Shown piece by piece: positions 1 to 6,414 of a DNA stretch of 64,000 bases. A program made the translations under genes and the position numbers. The stretch spans positions 310,001-374,000 of the forward strand of contig NZ_JAGKQQ010000002.1 of the NCBI RefSeq assembly GCF_017939745.1, written 5' to 3'. The DNA comes from Gemmata palustris (lineage in GTDB: Bacteria > Planctomycetota > Planctomycetia > Gemmatales > Gemmataceae). The notes beneath the pieces were generated by a model. That model was not told the origin of the DNA and ran no database searches. It saw only the letters and a list, made by a program, of their open reading frames with translations. Position 1 is the first letter of the stretch. Every line of letters starts with the position of its first letter.

Positions 1-1602
1 AGCCACCTCGTTCAGGTGCCGGTGGCGGGCAGCGCCGCCGAGTTCTTCGGGTTCCTCCAGTTCCCGGACCTCTCGCAGTTGGCGCGCCCGGCTGTTTACA
101 TGGCCGCCCTCACGCTGGCCGCCGTCGCGTCACTGGAAACGCTCCTGAACCTGGAAGCGGTGGACAAGCTCGACCCGCGCCGGCGGGCCTCGCCGCCGAA
201 CCGGGAACTGATCGCCCAGGGCGCCGGGAACGTGGTGTGCGGGCTGTTCGGCGGGCTGCCGGTCACCTCGGTCATCGTCCGCAGCTCGGTCAACATCCAT
301 GCCGGCGGGCGCACGAAGCTGGCGACGGTGGTCCACGGGGTTCTGCTCCTGGGCAGCGTCGCGCTCCTGGGGGCGTGGTTGAACCTGATCCCGCTGTCGT
401 GCCTGGCGGCGATCCTGCTGGTCACCGGGATCAAGCTCGCGAGCCCGGCACTCGTGCGCCAGATGTGGGCGGAGGGCCGGGCACAGTTCCTCCCGTTCGC
501 GACAACGGTGGTCGCCATCGTCCTCACCGACCTGCTCGTCGGCGTCGTGATCGGGCTGGGCGTCAGCGCCGCCTTCATCCTGTGGAGCAACGCGCGGCGC
601 CCGATCCGCGTCATCGTGGAGCGGCACCTGAGCGGCGACGTGGTCCGCGTCGAACTGGCGAACCAGGTGAGCTTCCTGAACCGCTCGGCGCTGGCGGACG
701 TCCTCGACGCGGTGCCGGCCGGCGGGCAGGTCCTGCTGGACGCGACCGGCACCGATTACATCGACCCGGACGTCCTCGAACTGCTCCGCGACTTCGCCGA
801 GCAAACGGGGCCGGCCCGGGGCGTGTCGGTCAGCCGGGTCGGGTTCCGCAGCCGCTACCGGCTCGCCGACCAGACCCAGTACGTCGACTATTCGACCCGC
901 GAGTTGCAGACCGCGGTGACCCCCGCACAGGTGGTGCAGATCCTCAAGGACGGGCACGAGCGGTTCCACACCGGGCGCCGGCTGACCCGGGACCTGGGGC
1001 GCCAGGTGGAGGCGACCGCCGCCGGGCAGCACCCGCTCGCCGTGGTCCTCAGTTGCATCGACTCGCGCACCCCCGCCGAGCTGATTTTCGACCTGGGGGT
1101 GGGCGACGTGTTCAGCGTCCGCGTCGCCGGTAACGTGACCAGTCGGAAGGTTCTGGGGAGCATCGAGTACGGGTGCGCGGTGGCCGGGGCGAAACTGGTC
1201 GTGGTGATGGGGCACACGCGGTGCGGGGCGGTGGGCGCGGCCGTGGACCTCATCTGTTCGGCTCAGACCGCCGCCGAAGCCACCGGGTGCCAGCACCTGG
1301 ACCACGTCATCACCGACATCCAGCGGTCGATCGACCCGCACACCTGTCGGGGCGTCGAGCGCCTGGCGCCGGCCGAGAAGCGGGCGTTCGTCGACGCGGT
1401 GGCCCGGCGGAACGTGCTCCGGGCGGCCGCGGAACTACTCGACCAGAGTGCGACGCTGGCCGAGCTCGTGAAGCAGGGGCGGATCGCGGTCGTCGGGGTG
1501 CTGTACGACGTCGCCACCGGCGGGATGGAGTTCCTGCCGGAGATTGGGGGCGCTGCGCCGCACGCAGAATCGGGGGCGCGGGACGAGACCCGGGAGAATT
1601 AA
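1..1602 (+). CDS. SulP-type anion transporter fused to beta-carbonic anhydrase (5' partial)
   Basis: The reading frame is open to the first base, so the N-terminal half of the transporter lies outside the window; the GTG at 16 is internal. What remains is several C-terminal membrane helices of a SulP/SLC26 permease, then a STAS-like cytoplasmic segment (around nt 640-870), then a beta-class carbonic anhydrase. The anhydrase shows the zinc-site pattern: Cys at 1054 in a CxDSR motif, and His 1213 and Cys 1222 in an HxxC motif. SulP-carbonic anhydrase fusions are a known bacterial architecture thought to couple bicarbonate movement with CO2/bicarbonate interconversion at the inner membrane; the actual substrate is inferred. 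Both catalytic motifs look intact. The gene ends at a TAA with no obvious terminator. Confidence 0.9.
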   Translation, partial: SHLVQVPVAGSAAEFFGFLQFPDLSQLARPAVYMAALTLAAVASLETLLNLEAVDKLDPRRRASPPNRELIAQGAGNVVCGLFGGLPVTSVIVRSSVNIHAGGRTKLATVVHGVLLLGSVALLGAWLNLIPLSCLAAILLVTGIKLASPALVRQMWAEGRAQFLPFATTVVAIVLTDLLVGVVIGLGVSAAFILWSNARRPIRVIVERHLSGDVVRVELANQVSFLNRSALADVLDAVPAGGQVLLDATGTDYIDPDVLELLRDFAEQTGPARGVSVSRVGFRSRYRLADQTQYVDYSTRELQTAVTPAQVVQILKDGHERFHTGRRLTRDLGRQVEATAAGQHPLAVVLSCIDSRTPAELIFDLGVGDVFSVRVAGNVTSRKVLGSIEYGCAVAGAKLVVVMGHTRCGAVGAAVDLICSAQTAAEATGCQHLDHVITDIQRSIDPHTCRGVERLAPAEKRAFVDAVARRNVLRAAAELLDQSATLAELVKQGRIAVVGVLYDVATGGMEFLPEIGGAAPHAESGARDETREN

Positions 1603-1774
1603 GGCGTGCGGACGGGTGTTCTGTTGCCGGGTCGGATGAACCCGCGTGTCAGGTGGAGTGGCCCGCGGTACGTGATCTCGTGTTCCTCGTACCGTGCGGC
1701 GACACAGCGGAACTGTTGAACCTGACGAAGAGAAGAGCCAGGAGCGCGAACCGTTCGCGAAACCAAAAAGTGAT

Positions 1775-1993
1775 TCAAGCGGCCCGGCGCAACAGGACGG
1801 CATCCCGTTTCTTGCGCCGGGTCGGGTTGGGACGCGGTTCGGAGCAACTGAGGGTATACGCCCCGCACATCGGACACGGCCGGGATTCGAGTGCCTGGCG
1901 TTCGTAGTCCGTCAGGTGTCCCGTTCGTTTCCACGTCAGGGTGCAAGATCCGCACGAAACAACCCAGTTTCCCACAGTGCCCACGGCAATCAC
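1775..1993 (-). CDS. small zinc-ribbon protein, unknown function
   Basis: A 72-residue frame with a GTG start. It contains a CGSC knuckle, about 22 residues of polar sequence, then a CPMC knuckle, followed by one more Cys and a basic tail with an RRKKR run. The paired CxxC motifs are what a structural zinc ribbon needs, and the rest reads like real protein rather than a translated shadow. It stands alone downstream of the GT39 gene on the same strand, 27 bases away. I do not recognise a named family; nucleic-acid binding is only a guess from the knuckles and basic tail. A start further upstream is not available in frame. Confidence 0.5.
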   Translation of the reverse strand: MIAVGTVGNWVVSCGSCTLTWKRTGHLTDYERQALESRPCPMCGAYTLSCSEPRPNPTRRKKRDAVLLRRAA

Positions 1994-2020
1994 CGCTTTA
2001 TTGTTATCCGCGTGCGCGGG

Positions 2021-3883
2021 TTAATAGCGTGGGCGCCCGGGCCAGAGCGGTTTATCGGGAAAACCCCGAAAATCGTGCCCGACCCACACCCACCAGACCG
2101 CCACCGGAACGCCCTCTTCGCGGTGAACTACTAAAGTTGGTAGTTCCACCCGCCCGAAGACCCCGGCGTCGGCGGGGAGTCCGTCCCCCACGAACACGAA
2201 CGTGCGCCCGCGGAAGGCTTGCGCGTCGGCCAGCGGGTTCGGGTGCCACACGTCGTACTGACTGTGCCGGTCGGCCATTGCCAGCCCGAACGAGTACGTC
2301 TCCGGGTGCCCCGTGCAGTACACCCCGAGTGCCCCGGGCACGTTCCACACGGTGCCGGCCACGAGCGGCTCCTCGCCCGTTTCCGCCTGAATGCGCGCGC
2401 GGATCGTGTCCACCTCGCGTGCGAGCGTTTTCCACCCGCGGAGGCGCGCGGTCGGGTCGAGTTTGCGGATCGGCGTCGGGTCTTTTTCCGTCGGCGGCCC
2501 CGCAGCCGAAGCGAGCGCGGAGCGCATCAGCCCCGGGTAATGCACGAGGGTCGAGAGCGCGAGGCCGACCGCGACCCCACCACTCACGAAGCGCGCAACG
2601 AACTTGTGATTCCGCCCCCCGAGCTGGTCGCGCACCCACGCGACGCACAGCACGAACCCGGTGACGTAAGCGGCGGCGGGCCAGTTGATCTGCCCGGACG
2701 CTTTGAAGCTCGCGACGGCGAACACGCACCACACCGGCACCGACGTCCACCACAGGAACGCGACCGCCGGGTCCGCCGCGCGCCGGGCGCGCCACGCGGC
2801 CGCGACCCACACTGTGAACCACACGCCAATTAAGAAACCCGCTTGACCGACCGCGAACGTGAGTGGACCGAACCAGCGGATGCCGCTCCCGCCGGTCCCC
2901 GCGGCTTGCGTGCCGACGTGCCGGAACGTCACCCAGTCGTTCGCCCAGTTCCACAACAGGACCGGTACCAACCCCGCAGCGGACCCGAGCGCGAACACCC
3001 AAAAACCGGGGTGCTTCAACTCGTCGCGCCGCGTGAACAACAAGTAACCGAACACCCCGCACGGGAGCAGTACCATCGGGTACTTCGCGAGCACCCCGAG
3101 TGCCGAACAGACCGCGGCGAGCAACCACCAGGGGAGGGGGAAACCTACCCCCCCGGCCCCCCTCCCTGAAGGGAAGGGGGAGCAGGCGCGCGATTTCTCT
3201 GTGCGTGCGGCTACGTCAGTCGATAATTCCTTCTCCCCCTTCCCTTCAGGGAGGGGGGCGGGGGGGGTAAGTTCCCCCCTCTCCAACCCCTTCCATACGC
3301 CGATCGCGGCCCAGCACCAGCACGCCAGGAACGGCGGGTCGATGGTCATTAGCACCGCGCCCGCGATCACGGGCGGGAGCGTCATTGCGAGTGCGACCGT
3401 AGCGAGTGCGGCGCGGTGGCTCTTGAGCGTCGAAGCAGTCAGGACGTACCACCCCGCGAGGAGCGCCGCGTGACACGCGATCGCGGGCAGGCGCACGGCG
3501 AGCATCAGAGACCCGGTGAGCGCCTCACTCGCGGGGCCGAACAGTTCACACGAAGCCCGGATCAGCCACGCGACCAGCGGCCCCTTGCTGTAGTAGCTCC
3601 ACGCGAGGTGGCGCGACCACTGCCAGTAGTGGGCCTCGTCGGGCGATAGATCGAGCGGACAGTTGAAGGCCAGGTACACGAGGTGGAACACGACCGACGC
3701 GAGGATCAAGCCGAGCGCGATCCGTTTACAGGCGCGGTCGGTAAGTTTCCCCGCGAACGAATCCGTCGCCCCGGCGGGCACCCGCACGGCGATCGGGTTC
3801 AGACTTGGCACCATCGGCACGGCCCCATTGTTGCAACTGCGCTCGGAACCGAAGTCGATAAACCCTGGGGCCGAAACCGTCAA
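2021..3883 (-). CDS. GT39 (PMT-like) membrane glycosyltransferase with in-frame palindromic insertion
   Basis: A 620-residue multi-pass membrane protein of the dolichyl-phosphate-mannose/ArnT-like GT-C class, which moves a sugar from a lipid-phosphate donor to an acceptor on the outer face of the inner membrane. The signature is an acidic first loop: a SPDEAHYWQW stretch about 80 residues in, followed by SKGPLVAW. About ten hydrophobic helices follow, and the soluble C-terminal part reads as periplasmic. Residues around 200-250 are odd: a hydrophilic, low-complexity stretch of Pro, Gly and Lys encoded by a large inverted repeat (3131-3281), which keeps the frame open. The start at 3883 gives a long leader; the Met at about residue 24 is an alternative. 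Donor and acceptor cannot be read from the sequence. Confidence 0.85.
   Translation of the reverse strand: MTVSAPGFIDFGSERSCNNGAVPMVPSLNPIAVRVPAGATDSFAGKLTDRACKRIALGLILASVVFHLVYLAFNCPLDLSPDEAHYWQWSRHLAWSYYSKGPLVAWLIRASCELFGPASEALTGSLMLAVRLPAIACHAALLAGWYVLTASTLKSHRAALATVALAMTLPPVIAGAVLMTIDPPFLACWCWAAIGVWKGLERGELTPPAPLPEGKGEKELSTDVAARTEKSRACSPFPSGRGAGGVGFPLPWWLLAAVCSALGVLAKYPMVLLPCGVFGYLLFTRRDELKHPGFWVFALGSAAGLVPVLLWNWANDWVTFRHVGTQAAGTGGSGIRWFGPLTFAVGQAGFLIGVWFTVWVAAAWRARRAADPAVAFLWWTSVPVWCVFAVASFKASGQINWPAAAYVTGFVLCVAWVRDQLGGRNHKFVARFVSGGVAVGLALSTLVHYPGLMRSALASAAGPPTEKDPTPIRKLDPTARLRGWKTLAREVDTIRARIQAETGEEPLVAGTVWNVPGALGVYCTGHPETYSFGLAMADRHSQYDVWHPNPLADAQAFRGRTFVFVGDGLPADAGVFGRVELPTLVVHREEGVPVAVWWVWVGHDFRGFPDKPLWPGRPRY
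3131..3281. repeat. imperfect inverted repeat inserted in frame within the GT39 gene
   Basis: Two G/C-rich arms of about 50 bases (3131-3184 and 3231-3281) are near-perfect reverse complements, with a 46-base loop between them. Both arms carry the core CTCCCTGAAGGGAAGGGGG or its complement. The element sits inside a coding sequence and is translated as an extra hydrophilic loop between membrane segments. Confidence 0.85.
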
Positions 3884-3969
3884 CCCGAATCGCGCCGCCC
3901 TCCGAGCTTCCCACCGCGCGCGAAACCACTTATCATTCCACTAGAATCACGAACCCGTGCGAACCGAGC

Positions 3970-3987
3970 CAGTGCCCGCGGGCACTG
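3970..3987. promoter_or_regulatory. perfect 18-bp palindrome upstream of the MoxR ATPase gene
   Basis: CAGTGCCCGCGGGCACTG is perfectly self-complementary and lies 38 bases before the MoxR start codon, in the gap between divergent genes. It could be an operator for a dimeric regulator or a stem in the leader RNA. There is no T tract, so it is not a typical terminator. Confidence 0.4.
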
Positions 3988-4025
3988 TTAATTCACCTCA
4001 TTTATTTCAGGAAGCCGACCCCGTT

Positions 4026-5063
4026 ATGCCGCCTGCCACAAAAGCTCCGTCCGTGAACCCCGAAGAACTCTCGCTGGGCGACCTGCAAGCCGAAGCCGAA
4101 ACGATCCGCAAGCGGATCAACCGGTTCCGCGAGTCGCTCGGCCGGTTCTTCGTGAACAAGCAAGAGATCATCGACCTGATGTGCGTGGCCGGTGTCGCGC
4201 AGGAGCCGCTCCTGCTCATCGGCCCGCCGGGGACCGCGAAGTCCGACATCGTGGTGAAGTTCAAGGACGCGCTCGGCATCGAGCAGGGCGACTACTTCGA
4301 GTACATGCTCACGCGGTTCACCGAGCCGAGCGAAATCATCGGCGCCATCGACATCAAGGAACTGCGCGACGGGAAGTACATCCGCCGCAAGGACGGCAAG
4401 CTGCCCACCGCGAAGCTCGTGTTCCTCGACGAAATCTTCAAGTCGAACTCCGCCATCCTGAACATCCTGCTCACGATCATCAACGAGCGGAAGTTCTACC
4501 AGGAGGGCAAGCCCGAACCGGTGCCGCTGCGGATCATGTTCGCGGCGACCAACGAGATCCCCGAACAGGGCGAACTCGCGGCCCTCAAGGACCGCTTCGT
4601 GCTGAAAGTGCAGAGCCGCAGCGTGCAGGAGGAATACTTCTCCGAACTCATTGACGCGGGTCTGCAGGGCGAAGCGTACAAGGGGCTGAACCAGAAGCCG
4701 TGGGTCGAGGGACACGCGACGCTCGACGACTTCCTGAAGGCGAACCGGTACATGACGCACCTGTTCTCGCGCAAGACCGGCGACGGGCGCGGGGAGGAGG
4801 AGAACGACCGGCACCGGTTCTTCCCGGCGGACGTGTTCAAGGAGTTCCAGCGCCTCGTGAAGACGCTCGTGCGCGAGGACAAGATCTTCATCAGCGACCG
4901 CAAACTGGTGAAGCTCTACAAACTGTTCCGCGTGCGGTCGTGGCTGTTCAGCGGCGGCGCGGTAACGAAAGATGACCTGCGCCTGCTCGCCTACCTCGGC
5001 GAAACGCACCAGGAAATCGAGCACCTGCGCACGAAGGTACCGGAATACCTCGGCGACGCATAG
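4026..5063 (+). CDS. MoxR-type AAA+ ATPase (RavA-like)
   Basis: A 345-residue AAA+ protein. Walker A reads GPPGTAKSD (residues 66-74), in the TAK form usual for MoxR proteins. Walker B is LVFLDEIF at 131-138, followed by a sensor-1 type FAATNE segment. MoxR ATPases typically remodel a partner protein carrying a von Willebrand A domain, as in RavA-ViaA. The ATG at 4026 is preceded by an AGGAAG ribosome site at 4009; longer in-frame starts lack one. The nearest VWA protein is the Ro60-like protein at 6415 on the same strand, separated by a small gene and an array of tRNA-like RNAs, so the ATPase may act on it. That pairing is inferred from context only. Confidence 0.9.
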   Translation: MPPATKAPSVNPEELSLGDLQAEAETIRKRINRFRESLGRFFVNKQEIIDLMCVAGVAQEPLLLIGPPGTAKSDIVVKFKDALGIEQGDYFEYMLTRFTEPSEIIGAIDIKELRDGKYIRRKDGKLPTAKLVFLDEIFKSNSAILNILLTIINERKFYQEGKPEPVPLRIMFAATNEIPEQGELAALKDRFVLKVQSRSVQEEYFSELIDAGLQGEAYKGLNQKPWVEGHATLDDFLKANRYMTHLFSRKTGDGRGEEENDRHRFFPADVFKEFQRLVKTLVREDKIFISDRKLVKLYKLFRVRSWLFSGGAVTKDDLRLLAYLGETHQEIEHLRTKVPEYLGDA

Positions 5064-5071
5064 GAACGCGC

Positions 5072-5500
5072 ATGGCCGAAGTCACCACGTTCGCTCACGG
5101 CTACCACTACGGTGATTACTCCGGCGTGATCTTCTACGGTCCACCCACGAACGGTTTTTGGGTGGACCGACTCGCGGTGAGTGACTGTTACATCTCCCCG
5201 CTATTCCACGCAGTTCTTGATCGTGCGTGGCGGGAAAGCGGCGGAGAATCCGTCCCGCGCGTGGCATCCGAGTGGAACACGTTAACCGGTTGGGCAAATC
5301 TCGGAGCGGGCGTTGTCCCCCTTCAATCCGTGGATGCAGAAGATATTGCTCGGGCATTTACGACCGTGAGCGAGTCGGACCTCGCACAACACGTCACGGG
5401 CTCGACGATTGAGGAGTGTTTGGCTTGTGCCTGGACTATTCAGGAATTCATTTGCGCGCGGCTGACCGAAAGCTCGATCGTTTACATTGAGAGCGACTGA
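5072..5500 (+). CDS. unknown 142-residue protein in the MoxR/Ro60 locus
   Basis: Starts 8 bases after the MoxR stop with an AGGAAC site just upstream, so it is probably co-translated with it. The protein is acidic and soluble, with no signal peptide or membrane segment. It is aromatic near the N-terminus (YHYGDYSG, FYGPPTNGFW) and has two Cys near the C-terminus. I do not recognise the family. Base composition is visibly lower in GC than its neighbours, which may indicate a different origin. A 7-bp stem (5491-5497 with 5507-5513) overlaps the stop codon and might attenuate transcription before the RNA array, but it lacks a clean U run. Confidence 0.6.
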   Translation: MAEVTTFAHGYHYGDYSGVIFYGPPTNGFWVDRLAVSDCYISPLFHAVLDRAWRESGGESVPRVASEWNTLTGWANLGAGVVPLQSVDAEDIARAFTTVSESDLAQHVTGSTIEECLACAWTIQEFICARLTESSIVYIESD

Positions 5501-5636
5501 GGCACCGTCGCTCAGTTGATTTTGCGAACGGCACGTCGCAAGCCGATTGACTTCCACCGCGACGAAACGCCACCGCCAAGAATTTCGCGAACCTCCCCCG
5601 CCCTTCCCTGTCCATTATCCCGAACGCCACGAGCGG

Positions 5637-5778
5637 GTCGCACCCAACGCGACGAGCTTACAAACACAATCCCTTGCTCAGGGAGAGGTCACAGGTTCGA
5701 CTCCTGTTCCGTCCACTTACGGGCGGGTAGCTCAGTGGTAGAGCGCTCAGTGCCAATTGCTCGCACAACTCGTGCGGC
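5637..5778 (+). ncRNA. permuted tRNA-like RNA 1 (YrlA/Y RNA-like)
   Basis: The unit runs outer strand, inner strand, tRNA 3' part, short loop, tRNA 5' part, inner strand, outer strand. T arm: ACAGG 5691-5695, TTCGACT loop, CCTGT 5703-5707. The 3' acceptor strand TCCGTCC (5708-5714) pairs across a 6-base loop with GGGCGGG (5721-5727), with two G-U pairs. The D arm is GCTC 5730-5733 with GAGC 5741-5744 and a GG-containing loop. Flanking helices: GTCGCAC 5637-5643 with GTGCGGC 5772-5778, and CGAGC 5653-5657 with GCTCG 5759-5763. An extra hairpin (5670-5684) replaces a normal anticodon arm. No CCA end is encoded. This order is that of YrlA-type Y RNAs; a permuted tRNA gene is the alternative. Confidence 0.75.
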
Positions 5779-5813
5779 GCGATCGCGGTGTTCACTTGCA
5801 CTTATTCGGGTAC

Positions 5814-5960
5814 AGCCCGTACCCCACTGTGGAAGCGTACAAACAGTTAACCCGACGGTCGCAGGTTCGACTCCTGCCCCCACGCCCTCAAAAGCGTGAG
5901 GTAGCTCAGTGGGTGGAGCTTCGGATCAAGTTTTCACCGCTTCACGAACTCGTGCGGGCT
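5814..5960 (+). ncRNA. permuted tRNA-like RNA 2 (YrlA/Y RNA-like)
   Basis: Same order as unit 1. Outer helix: AGCCCGTAC 5814-5822 with GTGCGGGCT 5952-5960. Inner helix: GAAGCG 5832-5837 with CGCTTC 5938-5943. T arm: GCAGG 5861-5865, TTCGACT loop, CCTGC 5873-5877. Acceptor: CCCCACG 5878-5884 with CGTGAGG 5895-5901 across a 10-base loop, one A-C mismatch. D arm: GCTC 5904-5907 with GAGC 5916-5919, loop containing GGG. A short helix in the anticodon-stem position pairs TCGG 5921-5924 with CCGA 5852-5855. The triplet GTT followed by AA lies just before it, as in tRNA-Asn, but no T precedes it as position 33 would require. Confidence 0.78.
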
Positions 5961-5981
5961 TATTTTGTGATTACTTCAGAG

Positions 5982-6142
5982 ATTGTCCGTACCCCACAAG
6001 GAAAGCGTACAAACCCTAAGTTTCAGCACGCGAAAGCGTATGCGGGTTCGAGTCCCGCCGTCGCCCGGGCACGGGCGATGTGGCGAAATGGCAAACGCAC
6101 TGAATAAAAAGTTGAACCGCTTCCCGAACTTGTACGGACGAT
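5982..6142 (+). ncRNA. permuted tRNA-like RNA 3, Leu-like with long variable arm
   Basis: Outer helix: GTCCGTAC 5985-5992 with GTACGGAC 6132-6139, extendable by about three pairs. Inner helix: GGAAAGCG 6000-6007 with CGCTTCC 6118-6124, one bulged A. Anticodon-stem helix: CTGAA 6100-6104 with TTCAG 6022-6026, fully paired. Variable arm: ACGC, GAAA, GCGT (6028-6039). T arm: GCGGG 6042-6046 with CCCGC 6054-6058, loop TTCGAGT. Acceptor: CGTCGCC 6059-6065 with GGCGATG 6074-6080 across an 8-base loop. The D arm GCGAAATGGCAAACGC is typical of tRNA-Leu, and TAA, a Leu anticodon, sits in the loop region. Position 33 would not be U, so normal decoding is doubtful. Confidence 0.8.
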
Positions 6143-6163
6143 ATTTTTCGATCACTGAAACCA

Positions 6164-6347
6164 ACCCGTATCCGATCTCAAACGGCGTACACACTTTTCC
6201 GGTCTTGAACCGGCAATCGGGCAACCGATTCGTGGGTTCGAATCCCACCTCCACCTCTGACGGTGGAGTGGCCGAGTGGTCGAAGGCAGCCGCTCCGCGA
6301 GGAGCAAAGTGTCCCTCACGGGACTCGCCGGTGGAACTTGTACGGGT
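6164..6347 (+). ncRNA. permuted tRNA-like RNA 4, Ser-like with long variable arm
   Basis: Outer helix: ACCCGTAT 6164-6171 with GTACGGGT 6340-6347. Inner helix: CGGCG 6183-6187 with CGCCG 6326-6330. Variable arm: ATCGG, GCAA, CCGAT (6216-6229). T arm: GTGGG 6232-6236 with CCCAC 6244-6248, loop TTCGAAT. Acceptor: CTCCACC 6249-6255 with GGTGGAG 6262-6268, perfect, across a 6-base loop. D arm: GCC 6271-6273 with GGC 6285-6287, as in tRNA-Ser. CTTGA, containing the Ser anticodon TGA, lies before CCGGC. Two additional hairpins (6293-6304 and 6311-6324) decorate the 3' flank and are absent from the other units. Confidence 0.78.
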
Positions 6348-6356
6348 GGATCTCTT

Positions 6357-6379
6357 ACGGCCGCGTCAGCGGCCGTTTT
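6357..6379 (+). terminator. intrinsic terminator closing the tRNA-like RNA array
   Basis: An 8-bp perfect GC-rich stem, ACGGCCGC with GCGGCCGT, closed by a GTCA tetraloop and followed by TTTT. It lies 9 bases after the outer helix of RNA 4 and 35 bases before the Ro60 start codon, so the RNA array probably ends here with some read-through into the protein gene. Confidence 0.8.
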
Positions 6380-6414
6380 CGTTGACACGCAGCGAGTTAG
6401 AAGGAGGCTCTCAC

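Noticed and set aside
5501-5636. Possible fifth, decayed tRNA-like unit before the array
   Set aside because: A GCTCAGTTGAT stretch resembles a D arm and CCACCGCGACGAA resembles a trailer, but no T arm or paired acceptor strand is present.
5721-5757. Ordinary tRNA-Gly gene at the start of unit 1's 5' part
   Set aside because: The D arm and TGCCAA look Gly-like, but no matching anticodon stem or 3' half follows. The acceptor strand pairs with the segment upstream instead.
6382-6387. TTGACA as a -35 box for the Ro60 gene
   Set aside because: The matching -10 would fall on the ribosome site, giving a leaderless transcript despite a strong Shine-Dalgarno. Probably coincidental.
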